DNA from: Pararhizobium polonicum
GTDB taxonomy: Bacteria; Pseudomonadota; Alphaproteobacteria; Rhizobiales; Rhizobiaceae
Direction: 5' to 3'
Assembly: GCF_001687365.1 (NCBI RefSeq)
Contig: NZ_LGLV01000007.1
Location: 372,001-436,000 of the forward strand
DNA: 64,000 nucleotides
Of the stretch, positions 8,807 to 17,876 are shown one piece after another. Positions within the stretch are counted from its first letter, which is position 1. Each line of letters starts with the position of its first letter. A model generated the notes under the pieces. It made no database searches, was not told where the DNA came from, and saw only the letters and a program-made list of their open reading frames with translations. A program made the translations under genes and the position numbers.

Positions 8807-10141
8807 ATGATCGCAGCTCCCTTCGATGCGGCCGAAAGGCCCCACGGCAAAACACCTTTCTACCGGCATCTCTATGTCCAGGTTCTCGCAGCCATTGCCG
8901 CGGGTATTCTTCTTGGCCATTTCTATCCCGAGCTCGGCACGCAGCTGAAGCCGCTCGGCGATGCCTTCATCAAGCTCGTCAAGATGATCATCGCGCCGGT
9001 TATCTTCCTGACGGTCGCCACCGGCATTGCCGGGATGAGCGACCTGCAGAAGGTCGGCCGCGTCGCCGGCAAAGCGATGCTCTACTTTCTGACCTTTTCG
9101 ACGCTGGCGCTGGTGATCGGTCTCGTCGTCGCCAATGTCGTCCAGCCCGGTGCCGGCATGCATATCGATCCGGCGTCGCTCGACCCGGCAGCGGTATCGA
9201 CCTACACCCAGAAGGCCCATGAGCAGAGCATCACGGGCTTCCTGACCAACATCATTCCGACGACGATCGTCGGCGCATTCGCCGATGGCGATATTCTGCA
9301 GGTGCTGTTCTTCTCGGTGCTGTTCGGTATCGCGCTTGCCATGGTCGGCGAGAAGGGCGAGCCGGTCATCAATTTCCTCAATGCGCTGACGGCCCCGGTG
9401 TTCAAGCTGGTCGGCATTCTGATGAAGGCGGCTCCCATCGGTGCCTTCGGCGCCATGGCATTTACCATCGGCAAGTACGGCGTCGGCTCGATTGCCAACC
9501 TCGCCATGCTGATCGGCACCTTCTACATCACGTCGCTGCTTTTCGTCCTTGTCGTTCTGGGTGGCGTCGCGCGCTACAACGGGTTTTCCATCCTGGCGCT
9601 GCTGCGCTACATCAAGGAAGAACTGCTTCTGGTGCTCGGCACATCGTCCTCTGAAGCCGCTCTTCCCGGCCTGATGAACAAGATGGAAAAGGCCGGCTGC
9701 AAGCGCTCGGTTGTCGGCCTGGTCATTCCGACCGGCTATTCCTTCAACCTCGACGGCACCAACATCTACATGACGCTGGCCGCGCTGTTCATTGCCCAGG
9801 CGACGGATATCCATCTGTCCTGGGGCGATCAGATCCTGCTGCTGCTCGTGGCGATGCTGAGCTCCAAGGGGGCGGCAGGCATTACCGGTGCCGGCTTCAT
9901 CACGCTGGCGGCCACGCTGTCGGTGGTGCCTTCGGTGCCGGTCGCGGGCATGGCGCTGATCCTCGGCATCGACCGTTTCATGTCGGAATGCCGGGCCTTG
10001 ACCAACCTCGTCGGCAATGCGGTGGCCACCATCGTCGTCGCCCGCTGGGAGAACGAACTCGACACCACGCAGCTGGCCGCGGCACTGGGCGGCAAGGACA
10101 CGGGCGGTGTTCCGGTGACGGGGCTGCAGCCGGCCGAATAA
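8807..10141 (+). CDS. dctA: C4-dicarboxylate:cation symporter DctA
   Basis: A 444-residue DAACS-family transporter that imports succinate, fumarate and malate across the inner membrane. Family landmarks include the serine-rich hairpin [20 protein letters not shown], the [16 protein letters not shown] motif and the [14 protein letters not shown] loop. Length agrees with rhizobial DctA. AAGGAGG lies just upstream of the ATG. The sigma-54 promoter and DctD sites upstream, with dctBD divergent, make the assignment secure. Confidence 0.97.
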   Translation: MIAAPFDAAERPHGKTPFYRHLYVQVLAAIAAGILLGHFYPELGTQLKPLGDAFIKLVKMIIAPVIFLTVATGIAGMSDLQKVGRVAGKAMLYFLTFSTLALVIGLVVANVVQPGAGMHIDPASLDPAAVSTYTQKAHEQSITGFLTNIIPTTIVGAFADGDILQVLFFSVLFGIALAMVGEKGEPVINFLNALTAPVFKLVGILMKAAPIGAFGAMAFTIGKYGVGSIANLAMLIGTFYITSLLFVLVVLGGVARYNGFSILALLRYIKEELLLVLGTSSSEAALPGLMNKMEKAGCKRSVVGLVIPTGYSFNLDGTNIYMTLAALFIAQATDIHLSWGDQILLLLVAMLSSKGAAGITGAGFITLAATLSVVPSVPVAGMALILGIDRFMSECRALTNLVGNAVATIVVARWENELDTTQLAAALGGKDTGGVPVTGLQPAE

Positions 10142-10176
10142 AGCCTGGCTTTCGGGACAGTTCGCTCTTCGCAGAA

Positions 10177-10200
10177 CCGGCCCGCCGAAAGGCGAGCCGG
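10177..10200 (+). terminator. GNRA-capped hairpin after dctA
   Basis: CCGGCCCGCC-GAAA-GGCGAGCCGG forms a 10-pair stem with one mismatch and a GAAA tetraloop, 36 bases after the dctA stop. There is no T-tract, so it may mark and protect the transcript end rather than terminate alone. Confidence 0.5.
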
Positions 10201-10331
10201 ATGTGTGCATTCATGAAGATGAGAGCTGACTGGTGATGCCGCCGGACCAGCGCAAGTGGCGTGGTCCGGCATTCACGTTCAGACAAGCGGGCATAGGTGC
10301 GCCGCTTCATGCTTGCGGCAGGCAGAACGCC

Positions 10332-10802
10332 TTATACCATCCGGCTGATTTCGGTCTGAAGACGCTGGGCCTGGTTCTGCAGTGTGATGTATCGGGGTGT
10401 CGGTATGACGCCATGGTTCCGTTCAGCCGTCCACATTGCTTCGCGACGGATCTGCCCGTCCTCCGCCTTCAGGTGGCGGGATTCGCTGGCCGTCAGGAGG
10501 CCGCGCGCCCGATCCGCGTTCACACGCTGGTCATCGGCCCGAAGCTCGGAGAGAATTGCCTGGAGCCGCGGTCCGGAGGCCTGAACGGGCGTAAAGGCGG
10601 GAACAACGAAGGCTGGGTTCTGGGCGTCATCGTTTGTGATGTCGTTGTCCCCCAGCATGAAACGGTCGTGATGACCGTCGCGGTGGTCGCCGTTATGGTC
10701 GCCGCTGCCGCTGCTGCCGCCGTGCGAACCGGCGAAGGCCACGCCCATCGAAGCTGAGATGATGATTGCGGAGATCGCTGCAGTCTTTGCAAAAGAAAAC
10801 AT
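10332..10802 (-). CDS. Periplasmic hypothetical protein with His/Asp/Gly-rich N-terminus
   Basis: A 156-residue protein that I do not recognise. A clear signal peptide (KTAAISAIIISASMGVAFA) is followed by a short segment rich in Gly, Ser, His and Asp (GDHNGDHRDGHHDRF). The latter could bind divalent metal, but this is inference. The rest is charged and probably helical (ILSELRADDQRVNADRARG; LQNQAQRLQTEISRM). It converges with dctA and shares no obvious pathway with it. Its upstream region (10803-10970) is AT-rich and may contain its promoter. Confidence 0.65.
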   Translation of the reverse strand: MFSFAKTAAISAIIISASMGVAFAGSHGGSSGSGDHNGDHRDGHHDRFMLGDNDITNDDAQNPAFVVPAFTPVQASGPRLQAILSELRADDQRVNADRARGLLTASESRHLKAEDGQIRREAMWTAERNHGVIPTPRYITLQNQAQRLQTEISRMV

Positions 10803-10974
10803 TTGCGTTACCTCAATTGGAGCTTCACTTTGCGAAGCATCTCTTGACGTGAGGCTATCTTATAGTGTCGAGTCACGGTTTCGTTACCGTCGGCATTACA
10901 TAGCCTCGATTGGCAATGTAGTTCCGGTGTCGCTTGGAATCATGTTAAATAAAAATAATATTTGAAAGTCTGCT

Positions 10975-11004
10975 GTTGCCACAATCGATCGCAATTGTGG
11001 CAAC
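10975..11004. repeat. Perfect 11-bp inverted repeat downstream of the beta-glucosidase gene
   Basis: GTTGCCACAAT and ATTGTGGCAAC are perfectly complementary around an 8-base loop. The element ends 44 bases past the stop codon at 11048, on the 3' side of the minus-strand operon. It is probably its terminator or RNA-stabilising hairpin, although no T-run follows. A regulator-binding palindrome cannot be excluded. Confidence 0.5.
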
Positions 11005-11047
11005 CTGATTTGCCGATGCGGCGAGGCCTATCGCCAAGAGGGGGGCG

Positions 11048-12349
11048 TCAGCCGAGCATTTTCTGGAATGCCCGGTAGCTGCCTTTCGGTATCCTGTCTC
11101 TCGTCTCTGGATCCATGGCGACGATGCCGAATTTTGCGCTGTAGCCTTCCGCCCATTCGAAATTGTCGATCAGGGTCCAGGCCATGTATCCCCTGACATC
11201 GACGCCTTGCTTCTGGGCGTCGCGGATGGCAGCGAAATGCTTGTCGAAGAAATCGATGCGCTTGCCGTCATCGCTCTCCGACATGCCGTTCTCGGTGACG
11301 TAGATGGGCAGCCCGGGGTAGCGATCGGAGGCGCGCTTGAGAAATTCCGTCAGAGCCTGCGGGTAGGTTTCCCAGCCGAGATCGTTCTTTTCGAGTGGAC
11401 CTCTGGACTGGGTAAACGGAAATACGGGAACGCTTGGATCGGATTGGTAGAGGGAGCGGGTATAGTAGTTGAGGCCGATCCAGTCCACCGGAGGGGAAAT
11501 CAGTTTAAGGTCGTCCTGCCAGTTGGCGGGCAGATATTGCTCGATTCTGTCGGTGACGAGTTTCGGGTACTGGCCTTTCAAGGCACCGTCGAGGAAGAAC
11601 TGGTTGAAGATGGCATCGCCGAGCTCGGCGGCTGCCGCATCCTGTGGAGATTGTGTCAGCGGCTCGCATTTTTCCATATTGACGACGATGCCGAGATCTT
11701 TGCCGCCCTCGGCACGCATCGCTTCGATACCGAGGCCATGGGCGAGCAGGACATGATGCATCGCGCGCGATGCGGCGCGGATGTCGCGGTAGCCCGGTGC
11801 GTGTATCCCAAGAAAATGGCTGAGGATGGTGATGCACCAGGGCTCGTTCAGGGTAGCGGTTGTGGCCAGCCGGTCGCCGAAGCGCCGGGTGATCTGCGCG
11901 GCATAATCTGCAAAGGCGCGGGTCGTGTCCCTGTTCATCCAGCCGCCCTTGTCCTGCAGGGCGCTTGGCAGGTCCCAATGATAGAGCGTGGCGAGCGGTT
12001 TGATATTGCGCTCCAGCATGCCGTCGATGAGGCGGTCGTAAAAGTCGAAGCCCGCTTCGTTCGGGGCTCCCGTCCCCTCCGGGATGAGCCGGGGCCAGGA
12101 AAATGAAAACCGGTAGGCATCGAATCCGCCGTCGCGGATCAGATCCAGATCTTCTGCCCACCGGTTATAGTGGTCGCAGGCGACCACTCCGTTTTCAGCG
12201 TTCTTGATATTGCCAGGGGTGGCGGCGAAGCTGTCCCATATGGACGCGCCTCTGCCGTCGGTCTGTCCGCCTTCGATCTGATGGGCGGCCATCGCGACAC
12301 CGAAGACAAAGTCAGGACCGAAGTCCTTGCGATCATGCGAAAACATCAT
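11048..12349 (-). CDS. Family GH1 beta-glucosidase
   Basis: A 433-residue glycoside hydrolase of normal GH1 length without a signal peptide, so cytoplasmic. The acid/base Glu is in TLNEPW (~169) and the nucleophile Glu in YVTENGM (~353). The substrate-binding N-terminal QIEGG and the C-terminal WTLIDNFEWAEGY are also present. It cleaves terminal non-reducing beta-glucosyl (perhaps beta-galactosyl or beta-fucosyl) residues. The Met pair at 12344-12349 follows GGGA; a GTG at 12385 with GGAG is an alternative start. It is the last gene of the uxuA-kdgD-bgl run, 48 bases after the dehydratase, suggesting that an imported plant glycoside is split inside the cell. Confidence 0.9.
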   Translation of the reverse strand: MMFSHDRKDFGPDFVFGVAMAAHQIEGGQTDGRGASIWDSFAATPGNIKNAENGVVACDHYNRWAEDLDLIRDGGFDAYRFSFSWPRLIPEGTGAPNEAGFDFYDRLIDGMLERNIKPLATLYHWDLPSALQDKGGWMNRDTTRAFADYAAQITRRFGDRLATTATLNEPWCITILSHFLGIHAPGYRDIRAASRAMHHVLLAHGLGIEAMRAEGGKDLGIVVNMEKCEPLTQSPQDAAAAELGDAIFNQFFLDGALKGQYPKLVTDRIEQYLPANWQDDLKLISPPVDWIGLNYYTRSLYQSDPSVPVFPFTQSRGPLEKNDLGWETYPQALTEFLKRASDRYPGLPIYVTENGMSESDDGKRIDFFDKHFAAIRDAQKQGVDVRGYMAWTLIDNFEWAEGYSAKFGIVAMDPETRDRIPKGSYRAFQKMLG

Positions 12350-12397
12350 TTTTCCCGTTCCGAGCTGCTTGTTTGACAGGAGCACCGATACTCCGGA

Positions 12398-13300
12398 TTA
12401 GAGATTGGCGTCGACCAGTGCCTTGAGCTCATTCAATTCGCCGGCTGTCAAATCCACCAGGGGAGGGCGCACAGGTCCCGCCTGGCGGCCTCTGACCTGC
12501 AGGCCAGCCTTGATGATCGATACGGCATAGCCTTTCCGGCGGTTACGCAGGGCGGTCAGCGGGAAGAAGAAGTTCTTCAGAATGCCGTCGGTCGTCTTCG
12601 TGTCTCCAGCGCGCAGTGCCGCGTAGAAGCGCTGGGCCAGTTCGGGCACGAAGTTGAACACGGCAGACGAATAGGTCGTGACGCCGGCTGCGAAATAGGC
12701 GGTCGCATAGAGTTCGTGGGTCGGCATGCCGCCGATATAGACCATGCGGTCTCCCAGCTTGGTGGTGATTTCGATCACACGGTCGACCTCGCCATAGCCG
12801 TCCTTGAAGCCGATGAGGTTGGGGCACTGGTCGCAGAGCTTTTGCAGGCTATCGGCGGTCAGAACGATATTGTCGCGGTTGTAGACGACGACGCCGATGC
12901 CAACAGCATTGCACACGGCCTTCACATGGGCGACCAAGCCTTCCTGTTCGCAGAACATCAGATAGGGCGGCAGCAGCAGGATGCCGTCGGCGCCGGCCGC
13001 CTCGGCCGCCTTGGCCATCTCCACGGCCATGGCCGTTCCATAGGCCGCGCCGCCCAGGATCGGCGTCTTGCCGGCGGAGGTCTTGGCCATTTTCGTGACT
13101 GCGGCCACTTCCGCCGGTGTCAGCGAGAAAAGCTCGCCTGTGCCTCCGGGCGCAAACAGCACGGCGGCACCAAATCCATCGAGCCAGTCGATATGGGCGC
13201 GATAGGCTTCCTCGTCGATGCTGAGATCGGGTTTGAACGTGGTGACCGGGAAAGAGAGCAGGCCGCTGCCGAGCGCGATCTTGAGTTCATTTGGAGTCAT
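12398..13300 (-). CDS. kdgD: 5-dehydro-4-deoxyglucarate dehydratase-like protein (DapA superfamily)
   Basis: A 300-residue class I aldolase-fold enzyme. The Schiff-base Lys is K166 in LIGFKDG, the catalytic Tyr is Y140 in VVYNRDN, and the carboxylate loop is GGTGE (52-56). The overall sequence resembles rhizobial KdgD (start NELKIALGSGLLSFPVT; end RRKGYAVSIIKAG). KdgD converts 5-keto-4-deoxyglucarate to alpha-ketoglutarate semialdehyde with loss of water and CO2. It lies 51 bases after uxuA, whose product, 2-keto-3-deoxygluconate, is not the KdgD substrate. A KDG aldolase-like role is a serious alternative. AGGA precedes the ATG. Confidence 0.82.
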   Translation of the reverse strand: MTPNELKIALGSGLLSFPVTTFKPDLSIDEEAYRAHIDWLDGFGAAVLFAPGGTGELFSLTPAEVAAVTKMAKTSAGKTPILGGAAYGTAMAVEMAKAAEAAGADGILLLPPYLMFCEQEGLVAHVKAVCNAVGIGVVVYNRDNIVLTADSLQKLCDQCPNLIGFKDGYGEVDRVIEITTKLGDRMVYIGGMPTHELYATAYFAAGVTTYSSAVFNFVPELAQRFYAALRAGDTKTTDGILKNFFFPLTALRNRRKGYAVSIIKAGLQVRGRQAGPVRPPLVDLTAGELNELKALVDANL

Positions 13301-13351
13301 GAAAAAAGGTCCTTCTGAAAGGGCAGGAAAAAAGAAAAGGCGGAAAATGGC

Positions 13352-14326
13352 TCAGTAGACGTCAAGCGCCTGAAGGAGGGCGGCCGTGTAACCGTAGCAG
13401 AAGGCAAAGGCGACGCCCTGCGGATCGCGACCGCTGATCGTCGGCACGTGGTCCGGCATGATCATGTATTGGTAGCCGACCTCCCGGTAGATTTTGATGG
13501 AGCGGGCCATGTCCATGTCGCCTTCGTCCGGGAAGGTTTCCATGAAGGAAAGCTTCTTGCCGCGGATATTGCGGAAGTGAAGGTTGAAGATCTTGTTGCG
13601 GCTGCCGAACCAGCGGATCACATCGTCGATTTCCTCGCGCGGATTGTCGAGCATTTCGCCGACGGTGCCCTGGCAGAAATTGAGGCCGTGATAGGGGCTC
13701 TCATGCATGGTGACGAATTTCTTGAGGCCGTCGACCGTGCCAAGCACGCGGGTCACGCCCTTGAAGCCCGGCGGCGTGTACGGATCATGCGGATGGCAGG
13801 CGAGCCGGACCTTGCTGGCTTCTGCGACCGGCACCACGCGGGACAGGAAATAGTCGATACGCTCCCAGTTTTCGTCTTCCGGCAGGACGCCGGCAAGGCC
13901 GGGGGCTGCGGACTGGTCGATCTTGTCCCAGCGGAACGAGGCATTCAGCGAGCCGCCGCGGCCAAGCTCGTCGGGGGTGCGCGGAATGCCGATCAGGTTG
14001 AGATTGTATTTGGCCGCCGGGATACCAGCCGTGGCCAGATTCTCGATCAGGCGGCAGAGTTCATCGAGCTGGCGATCGCGCTCCGGTCCGGCAAGCAGGA
14101 TGTCGGGGTAGGTGGCGGTCTCGATCGGGTTGGACGGAAGCGGCAGCTGGATCATGTCCAATATCAGCCCGAAGCTTTCGACCTTGTCCCTGAGCCGGTG
14201 GAGGTCGTCGAGCGTCCACGTCCCGGGCTTGCCTTCCGGGTCGGCGCAGATGTGCTTGATGCCGAGCTGGGCCCAGACCCGATAATCGTCGTCGTCGCGC
14301 GCAGCGAGCTGTGTACCTATATACAT
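13352..14326 (-). CDS. uxuA: Mannonate dehydratase (UxuA family, short form)
   Basis: UxuA dehydrates D-mannonate to 2-keto-3-deoxygluconate in glucuronate breakdown, using a metal. Visible family features are KYNLNLIGIPRTP, RLACHPHDPYTP, the LNFCQGTVGEM segment and FNLHFRNIRG, with His and Cys residues at the expected metal positions. At 324 residues it is shorter than E. coli UxuA (~394), as many alphaproteobacterial homologues are. The start codon overlaps one arm of an inverted repeat that looks like an operator. UxaC and UxuB, which make mannonate, are not in this window. Confidence 0.83.
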   Translation of the reverse strand: MYIGTQLAARDDDDYRVWAQLGIKHICADPEGKPGTWTLDDLHRLRDKVESFGLILDMIQLPLPSNPIETATYPDILLAGPERDRQLDELCRLIENLATAGIPAAKYNLNLIGIPRTPDELGRGGSLNASFRWDKIDQSAAPGLAGVLPEDENWERIDYFLSRVVPVAEASKVRLACHPHDPYTPPGFKGVTRVLGTVDGLKKFVTMHESPYHGLNFCQGTVGEMLDNPREEIDDVIRWFGSRNKIFNLHFRNIRGKKLSFMETFPDEGDMDMARSIKIYREVGYQYMIMPDHVPTISGRDPQGVAFAFCYGYTAALLQALDVY

Positions 14327-14357
14327 GTCATACCTCTGTCTTCTATAAGGTATGACA
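14326..14357. promoter_or_regulatory. Inverted-repeat operator overlapping the uxuA start
   Basis: TGTCATACC (14326-14334) and GGTATGACA (14349-14357) form a perfect 9-bp inverted repeat with 14 bases between. The arm centres are 23 bp apart. The left arm touches the uxuA initiation codon. The element lies between uxuA and the adjacent FadR-type regulator, its likely binder. Confidence 0.65.
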
Positions 14358-14386
14358 TAATATGAATTTTGACGGCTGTCGAGATG

Positions 14387-15106
14387 TTACCGTGCGAGAC
14401 GGCGATATCGTTTCTGGCTGTTCAGCAGGTGGTCACGCATGGCGATGCGCGCGGTATCCGGATCCTGGTCGGCAATGGCCTCGATGATCCGGTCGTGTTC
14501 GGCGGCAATGCCCATAAGATAATCGACATTGCTGGTGTCGGGCAGTGTCGGAAACTGGCTGCGCGGGATCGACCGTGCGCCGAAACGCGATATCGATTCG
14601 ATGTAATAGCGATTGTCGGTGGCCTGGGCGATGGCGAGATGGAAGGCGAAGTCGGCATCCACGGTCGGGTTTCCGGCCTGGATCTCCGCGACCATTTGCT
14701 GATTGGCGGCGCGAATCGCTTCTTCCTGATGTGGCGAACGCCGATAGGCCGAAATTGCCGCTGCTTCCACTTCCACGGCGATCCTAAACTCCAGCAGTTC
14801 CAGGGTTTCCGGGATGCTTTTGATTTCCCGGGGCGTCAGGCTTGCGTGCCGGAATCCGGGCTGCTGTCTTGCCACGAAGACGCCCTTGCCCTGGACCGGC
14901 GTCACCAGCCCGCCGGCGCGGAGTTCGGCGATCGCCTCGCGCACCACTGTCCGGCTCACGCCGAATTCGCTCTCGAGCTGGATCTCCGTTGGCAGTTGAT
15001 CCCCTTCCGTCAGGTCTCCTGTGGTGATGCGGTCGCGCAGCGTCTCAATCACGGTCTGTGCCAGCCGCTGCCGTCGGTGGGGCCCCACTTTGCCATCGTT
15101 GTTCAT
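14387..15106 (-). CDS. GntR/FadR-family transcriptional regulator
   Basis: A 239-residue regulator. The winged helix at ~10-75 is typical GntR (LRDRITTGDLTEGDQLPTE, then GVSRTVVREAIAELRAGGLV, then GKGVFVA). The C-terminal all-helical FCD domain has FHLAIAQATDNRYY and DHLLNSQKRY. FCD proteins usually bind a metal and a carboxylate effector such as a sugar acid. I use the ATG at 15106, where GGGAG sits ideally, rather than the longer frame to 15166. It lies between the catabolic genes and the divergent transporter, so it is the obvious repressor of both, with a uronate-type inducer likely. Confidence 0.88.
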   Translation of the reverse strand: MNNDGKVGPHRRQRLAQTVIETLRDRITTGDLTEGDQLPTEIQLESEFGVSRTVVREAIAELRAGGLVTPVQGKGVFVARQQPGFRHASLTPREIKSIPETLELLEFRIAVEVEAAAISAYRRSPHQEEAIRAANQQMVAEIQAGNPTVDADFAFHLAIAQATDNRYYIESISRFGARSIPRSQFPTLPDTSNVDYLMGIAAEHDRIIEAIADQDPDTARIAMRDHLLNSQKRYRRLAR

Positions 15107-15166
15107 TGTCTCTCCCTCGGCATTTGGTTTCGCTGCGATCTCAACGGGCTTGCAAGCGTTCGTCAC

Positions 15167-15211
15167 TTAACGTAAGTCATATGATAAGATACGAATGATG
15201 CATTAACGTTA
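15167..15211. promoter_or_regulatory. Candidate promoter/operator region of the ABC transporter operon
   Basis: Two TTAACGT elements (15167-15173 and 15203-15209) flank a palindrome TCATATGA (15177-15184) that shares GTCATA with the operator before uxuA. The region lies directly before the transporter operon and after the regulator start. No clear -35/-10 pair was identified. Confidence 0.4.
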
Positions 15212-15234
15212 GAAGTATCAGAAGTGGAGGAATT

Positions 15235-16836
15235 ATGAAATCGTTTTGGAAGCCCATCCGTCTGGCGCTGGCTGTTTCCCTGATAGTCGCGCATGTTCCC
15301 GCGGCGATCGCGGCGACGCCGAATGACCAGCTGGTTATCGGCACGTCGCTCGTGCAGGTGCTGTCGCTGGACCCGCAGCAGGGGGTCGATGCAAAGACAA
15401 TCGAGATTTTGACGAATACCTATGATCGTCTGGTCTATACCGACAATCAGAACGGCAATGTCATTGCCCCGCAGCTGGCGGAAAAATGGGATGTCACCGA
15501 GGATTCGATCACCTTTCATCTGCGCGAGGCGAAATTTGCCTCCGGAAATCCGGTAACCGCGCAGGACGTGGTTTTCTCGCTGGTGCGCCTGATGAAGCTC
15601 GACCAGGCGTCCGCCGCCAATTTCAAGACGGCCGGATATAGCGCTGCCAATATCGAAAGCATGGTTTCGGCCCCGGACGACCGCACATTCCGGATCCAGT
15701 TTCCGAAGACCGTCACTCCGGACGCGCTGCTCTACCGGATGTCGATGGGTGTCGCCAGCGTGGTCGACAGCGTCGAAGTGCAAAAGCACGTCAACAATGG
15801 CGACTACGGCAATGAGTGGCTGCGGACCAACACGGCGGGTTCCGGGCCGTTCACGCTGCGGCGCTGGACCCCCAACGATCTCGTGATGCTGGAGGCCAAC
15901 AAGGACTACTGGCAAGGCGTGCCGACGCTGCGCCGTGTCATCATGCGCCATGTTCCCGAAAGCCAGGCGGCCCGGCTGATGCTGGAACGCGGCGATATCG
16001 ATATCGCCAATGCGCTCAGCGCCTCCGACATCGGTTACTTCCAGAACAAGGACGGTTTCGTCATCGATCGCGTTCAGACCGGTGGCTTCTATGTGCTGTC
16101 GATGAATGCCGGCCGCAAGGAACTGGCCGATCCCCTCGTTCGCAAGGCGATTGCCAACAGCATCGATTATGCCGGCATCGAGAAGACGATCGTCGGCGCC
16201 TATGGCCGGGCCCGCAATGTGCCGGTGCCGGTGGATTGGGCCGGAGCCATCAAGAATCCGGACTGGGGCTTTCATCCCGAAGAAGCAAAAAAGATGCTGG
16301 CAGAGGCCGGCTATCCCAATGGCTTCGATCTGACGCTCAAGGTCGTTTCGCAGGCTCCCCGGGTCGATATGGCAACTGCCATTCAGGCCAATCTGGCCGA
16401 AGTCGGCATCCGGGTGACGATCCAGCAAGGCAATGGCGCCGATATCGTCGCGGCGCATCGGGCGCGGGACTTCGATCTTCTCATCCCGCAAACATCCGCC
16501 TATATGCCGACTGCCCTCGGCGCGCTGGATAATTTCGCCTACAATCCGGACAATTCGGCAGAAGCGAAAAACGCCGGCAATTTCGTCTGGCGTTCTGCAT
16601 GGGACATTCCGGAAATCAGCAAATTGCGCGATGAGGCGAATGCCGAACGCGACGTTGCCCGCCGTCAGGCGCTGGTCACGGAAATCCAGGAGAAATTTAT
16701 CGCCGCCAGCCCGGCCGTCCTGCCGATGTTCGAACGCTTCGAGCCGATTGCGCTCAGCAAGCGCGTCATCGGCTATAGCGGCCATCCCATGGGTATGACG
16801 CGGGTGAATAAAATCACCAAGTCAGACGCGCAGTAA
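15235..16836 (+). CDS. ABC transporter substrate-binding protein, family 5 (DppA/OppA type)
   Basis: A 533-residue exported binding protein. The signal peptide ends near AAIAA (residue ~26). The family signature appears as VLSLDPQQGVDAKTIEILTN at the start of the mature protein and as the segment GSGPFTLRRWTPNDLVMLEA. Family 5 members bind peptides, nickel-chelates or oligosaccharides. The neighbouring beta-glucosidase and uronate enzymes favour an oligosaccharide or glycoside here. AGTGGAGG precedes the ATG by about six bases. It opens a tight five-gene operon with both permeases and both ATPases. Confidence 0.9.
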   Translation: MKSFWKPIRLALAVSLIVAHVPAAIAATPNDQLVIGTSLVQVLSLDPQQGVDAKTIEILTNTYDRLVYTDNQNGNVIAPQLAEKWDVTEDSITFHLREAKFASGNPVTAQDVVFSLVRLMKLDQASAANFKTAGYSAANIESMVSAPDDRTFRIQFPKTVTPDALLYRMSMGVASVVDSVEVQKHVNNGDYGNEWLRTNTAGSGPFTLRRWTPNDLVMLEANKDYWQGVPTLRRVIMRHVPESQAARLMLERGDIDIANALSASDIGYFQNKDGFVIDRVQTGGFYVLSMNAGRKELADPLVRKAIANSIDYAGIEKTIVGAYGRARNVPVPVDWAGAIKNPDWGFHPEEAKKMLAEAGYPNGFDLTLKVVSQAPRVDMATAIQANLAEVGIRVTIQQGNGADIVAAHRARDFDLLIPQTSAYMPTALGALDNFAYNPDNSAEAKNAGNFVWRSAWDIPEISKLRDEANAERDVARRQALVTEIQEKFIAASPAVLPMFERFEPIALSKRVIGYSGHPMGMTRVNKITKSDAQ

Positions 16837-16850
16837 TCGAGTAGCCGATC

Positions 16851-17876
16851 ATGCAAGAGTTTAACCTGAAAGAGCTCGGCAAACGAGCGATCCAGCTGCT
16901 CGTCAGTCTGTTCGTGCTCCTGACAGTCACCTTCGTGATCGGCCGCGTTCTGCCGGCGGATCCTGTCGGCGCAATCGTCGGCGAACTGGCCGACCCCGCC
17001 GCGTTCGAGGCCATGCGCCAAAGGCTTGGCCTCGATCTGCCGCTCTATCAACAGTTCTTCCTTTATATAAAGGCGCTGTTGCATGGCGATCTGGGGACGG
17101 CGATTCTGACCGGAAATCCGGTGATGCAGGATCTGTCCACGGCCTTTCCGGCGACCCTTGAGCTCGCCACGCTGGCCGTCATCATCTCCACCGTCGTCGG
17201 CGTGCCCCTGGGCATGGCGGCGGCTATTTTCCGCGATACGCTGATCGACCGGATCGCCCGTGTGGTTTCGCTTGTCGGGCATTCCATCCCGGTCTTCTGG
17301 TTCGGCATCGTCGGGCTGGTGATCTTCTATGCCGGCCTCTCCTGGGTCGGCGGGCCGGGGCGGGTCGATACCTATCTCGAAGGCCTCGTCGAGCCGAAAA
17401 CCGGACTTCTGCTGATAGACAGCCTGCTCGCAGGCGACATGGAAGTGTTCTGGAGCGCGGTCAACCATATCATCCTGCCGGCCTGCATTCTGGCCTATTC
17501 GGCCATGGCCTATATCACCCGCATGACGCGCAGCTTCACGCTGGAGCAGCTGAACCAGGACTATGTGGTGGCTGCCCGCGCCAAGGGTGCCTCGAGCAGC
17601 CGGATCGTCGTTGGGCATATTCTTCCCAATATCGCCGTGCAGTTGATCACCGTCCTTGCGATTTCCTATGGCAGCCTGCTCGAAGGCGCGGTGGTGACGG
17701 AGATCGTGTTTTCCTGGCCCGGCATCGGCCAATACATGACCAATGCCCTGATGATTGGCGACATGAACGCGGTGGTTGCCGGCACGCTGGTCATCGGGCT
17801 GATCTTCATGGTGCTGAACTTCCTGGCCGACCTGGCCTATGTGCTTCTTGACCCCCGTACCCGCGAGGCCGGCTGA
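16851..17876 (+). CDS. ABC transporter permease, DppB/OppB type
   Basis: A 341-residue inner-membrane subunit with six predicted helices. The first helix (LVSLFVLLTVTFVIGRVLPA) and LGLDLPLYQQFFLYIKALLH are typical of the DppB N-terminus. The coupling-helix EAA loop reads DYVVAARAKGASSSRIVVGH. It starts 14 bases after the binding-protein gene and its stop shares a base with the next start (TGATG), so translation is probably coupled. Confidence 0.92.
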   Translation: MQEFNLKELGKRAIQLLVSLFVLLTVTFVIGRVLPADPVGAIVGELADPAAFEAMRQRLGLDLPLYQQFFLYIKALLHGDLGTAILTGNPVMQDLSTAFPATLELATLAVIISTVVGVPLGMAAAIFRDTLIDRIARVVSLVGHSIPVFWFGIVGLVIFYAGLSWVGGPGRVDTYLEGLVEPKTGLLLIDSLLAGDMEVFWSAVNHIILPACILAYSAMAYITRMTRSFTLEQLNQDYVVAARAKGASSSRIVVGHILPNIAVQLITVLAISYGSLLEGAVVTEIVFSWPGIGQYMTNALMIGDMNAVVAGTLVIGLIFMVLNFLADLAYVLLDPRTREAG

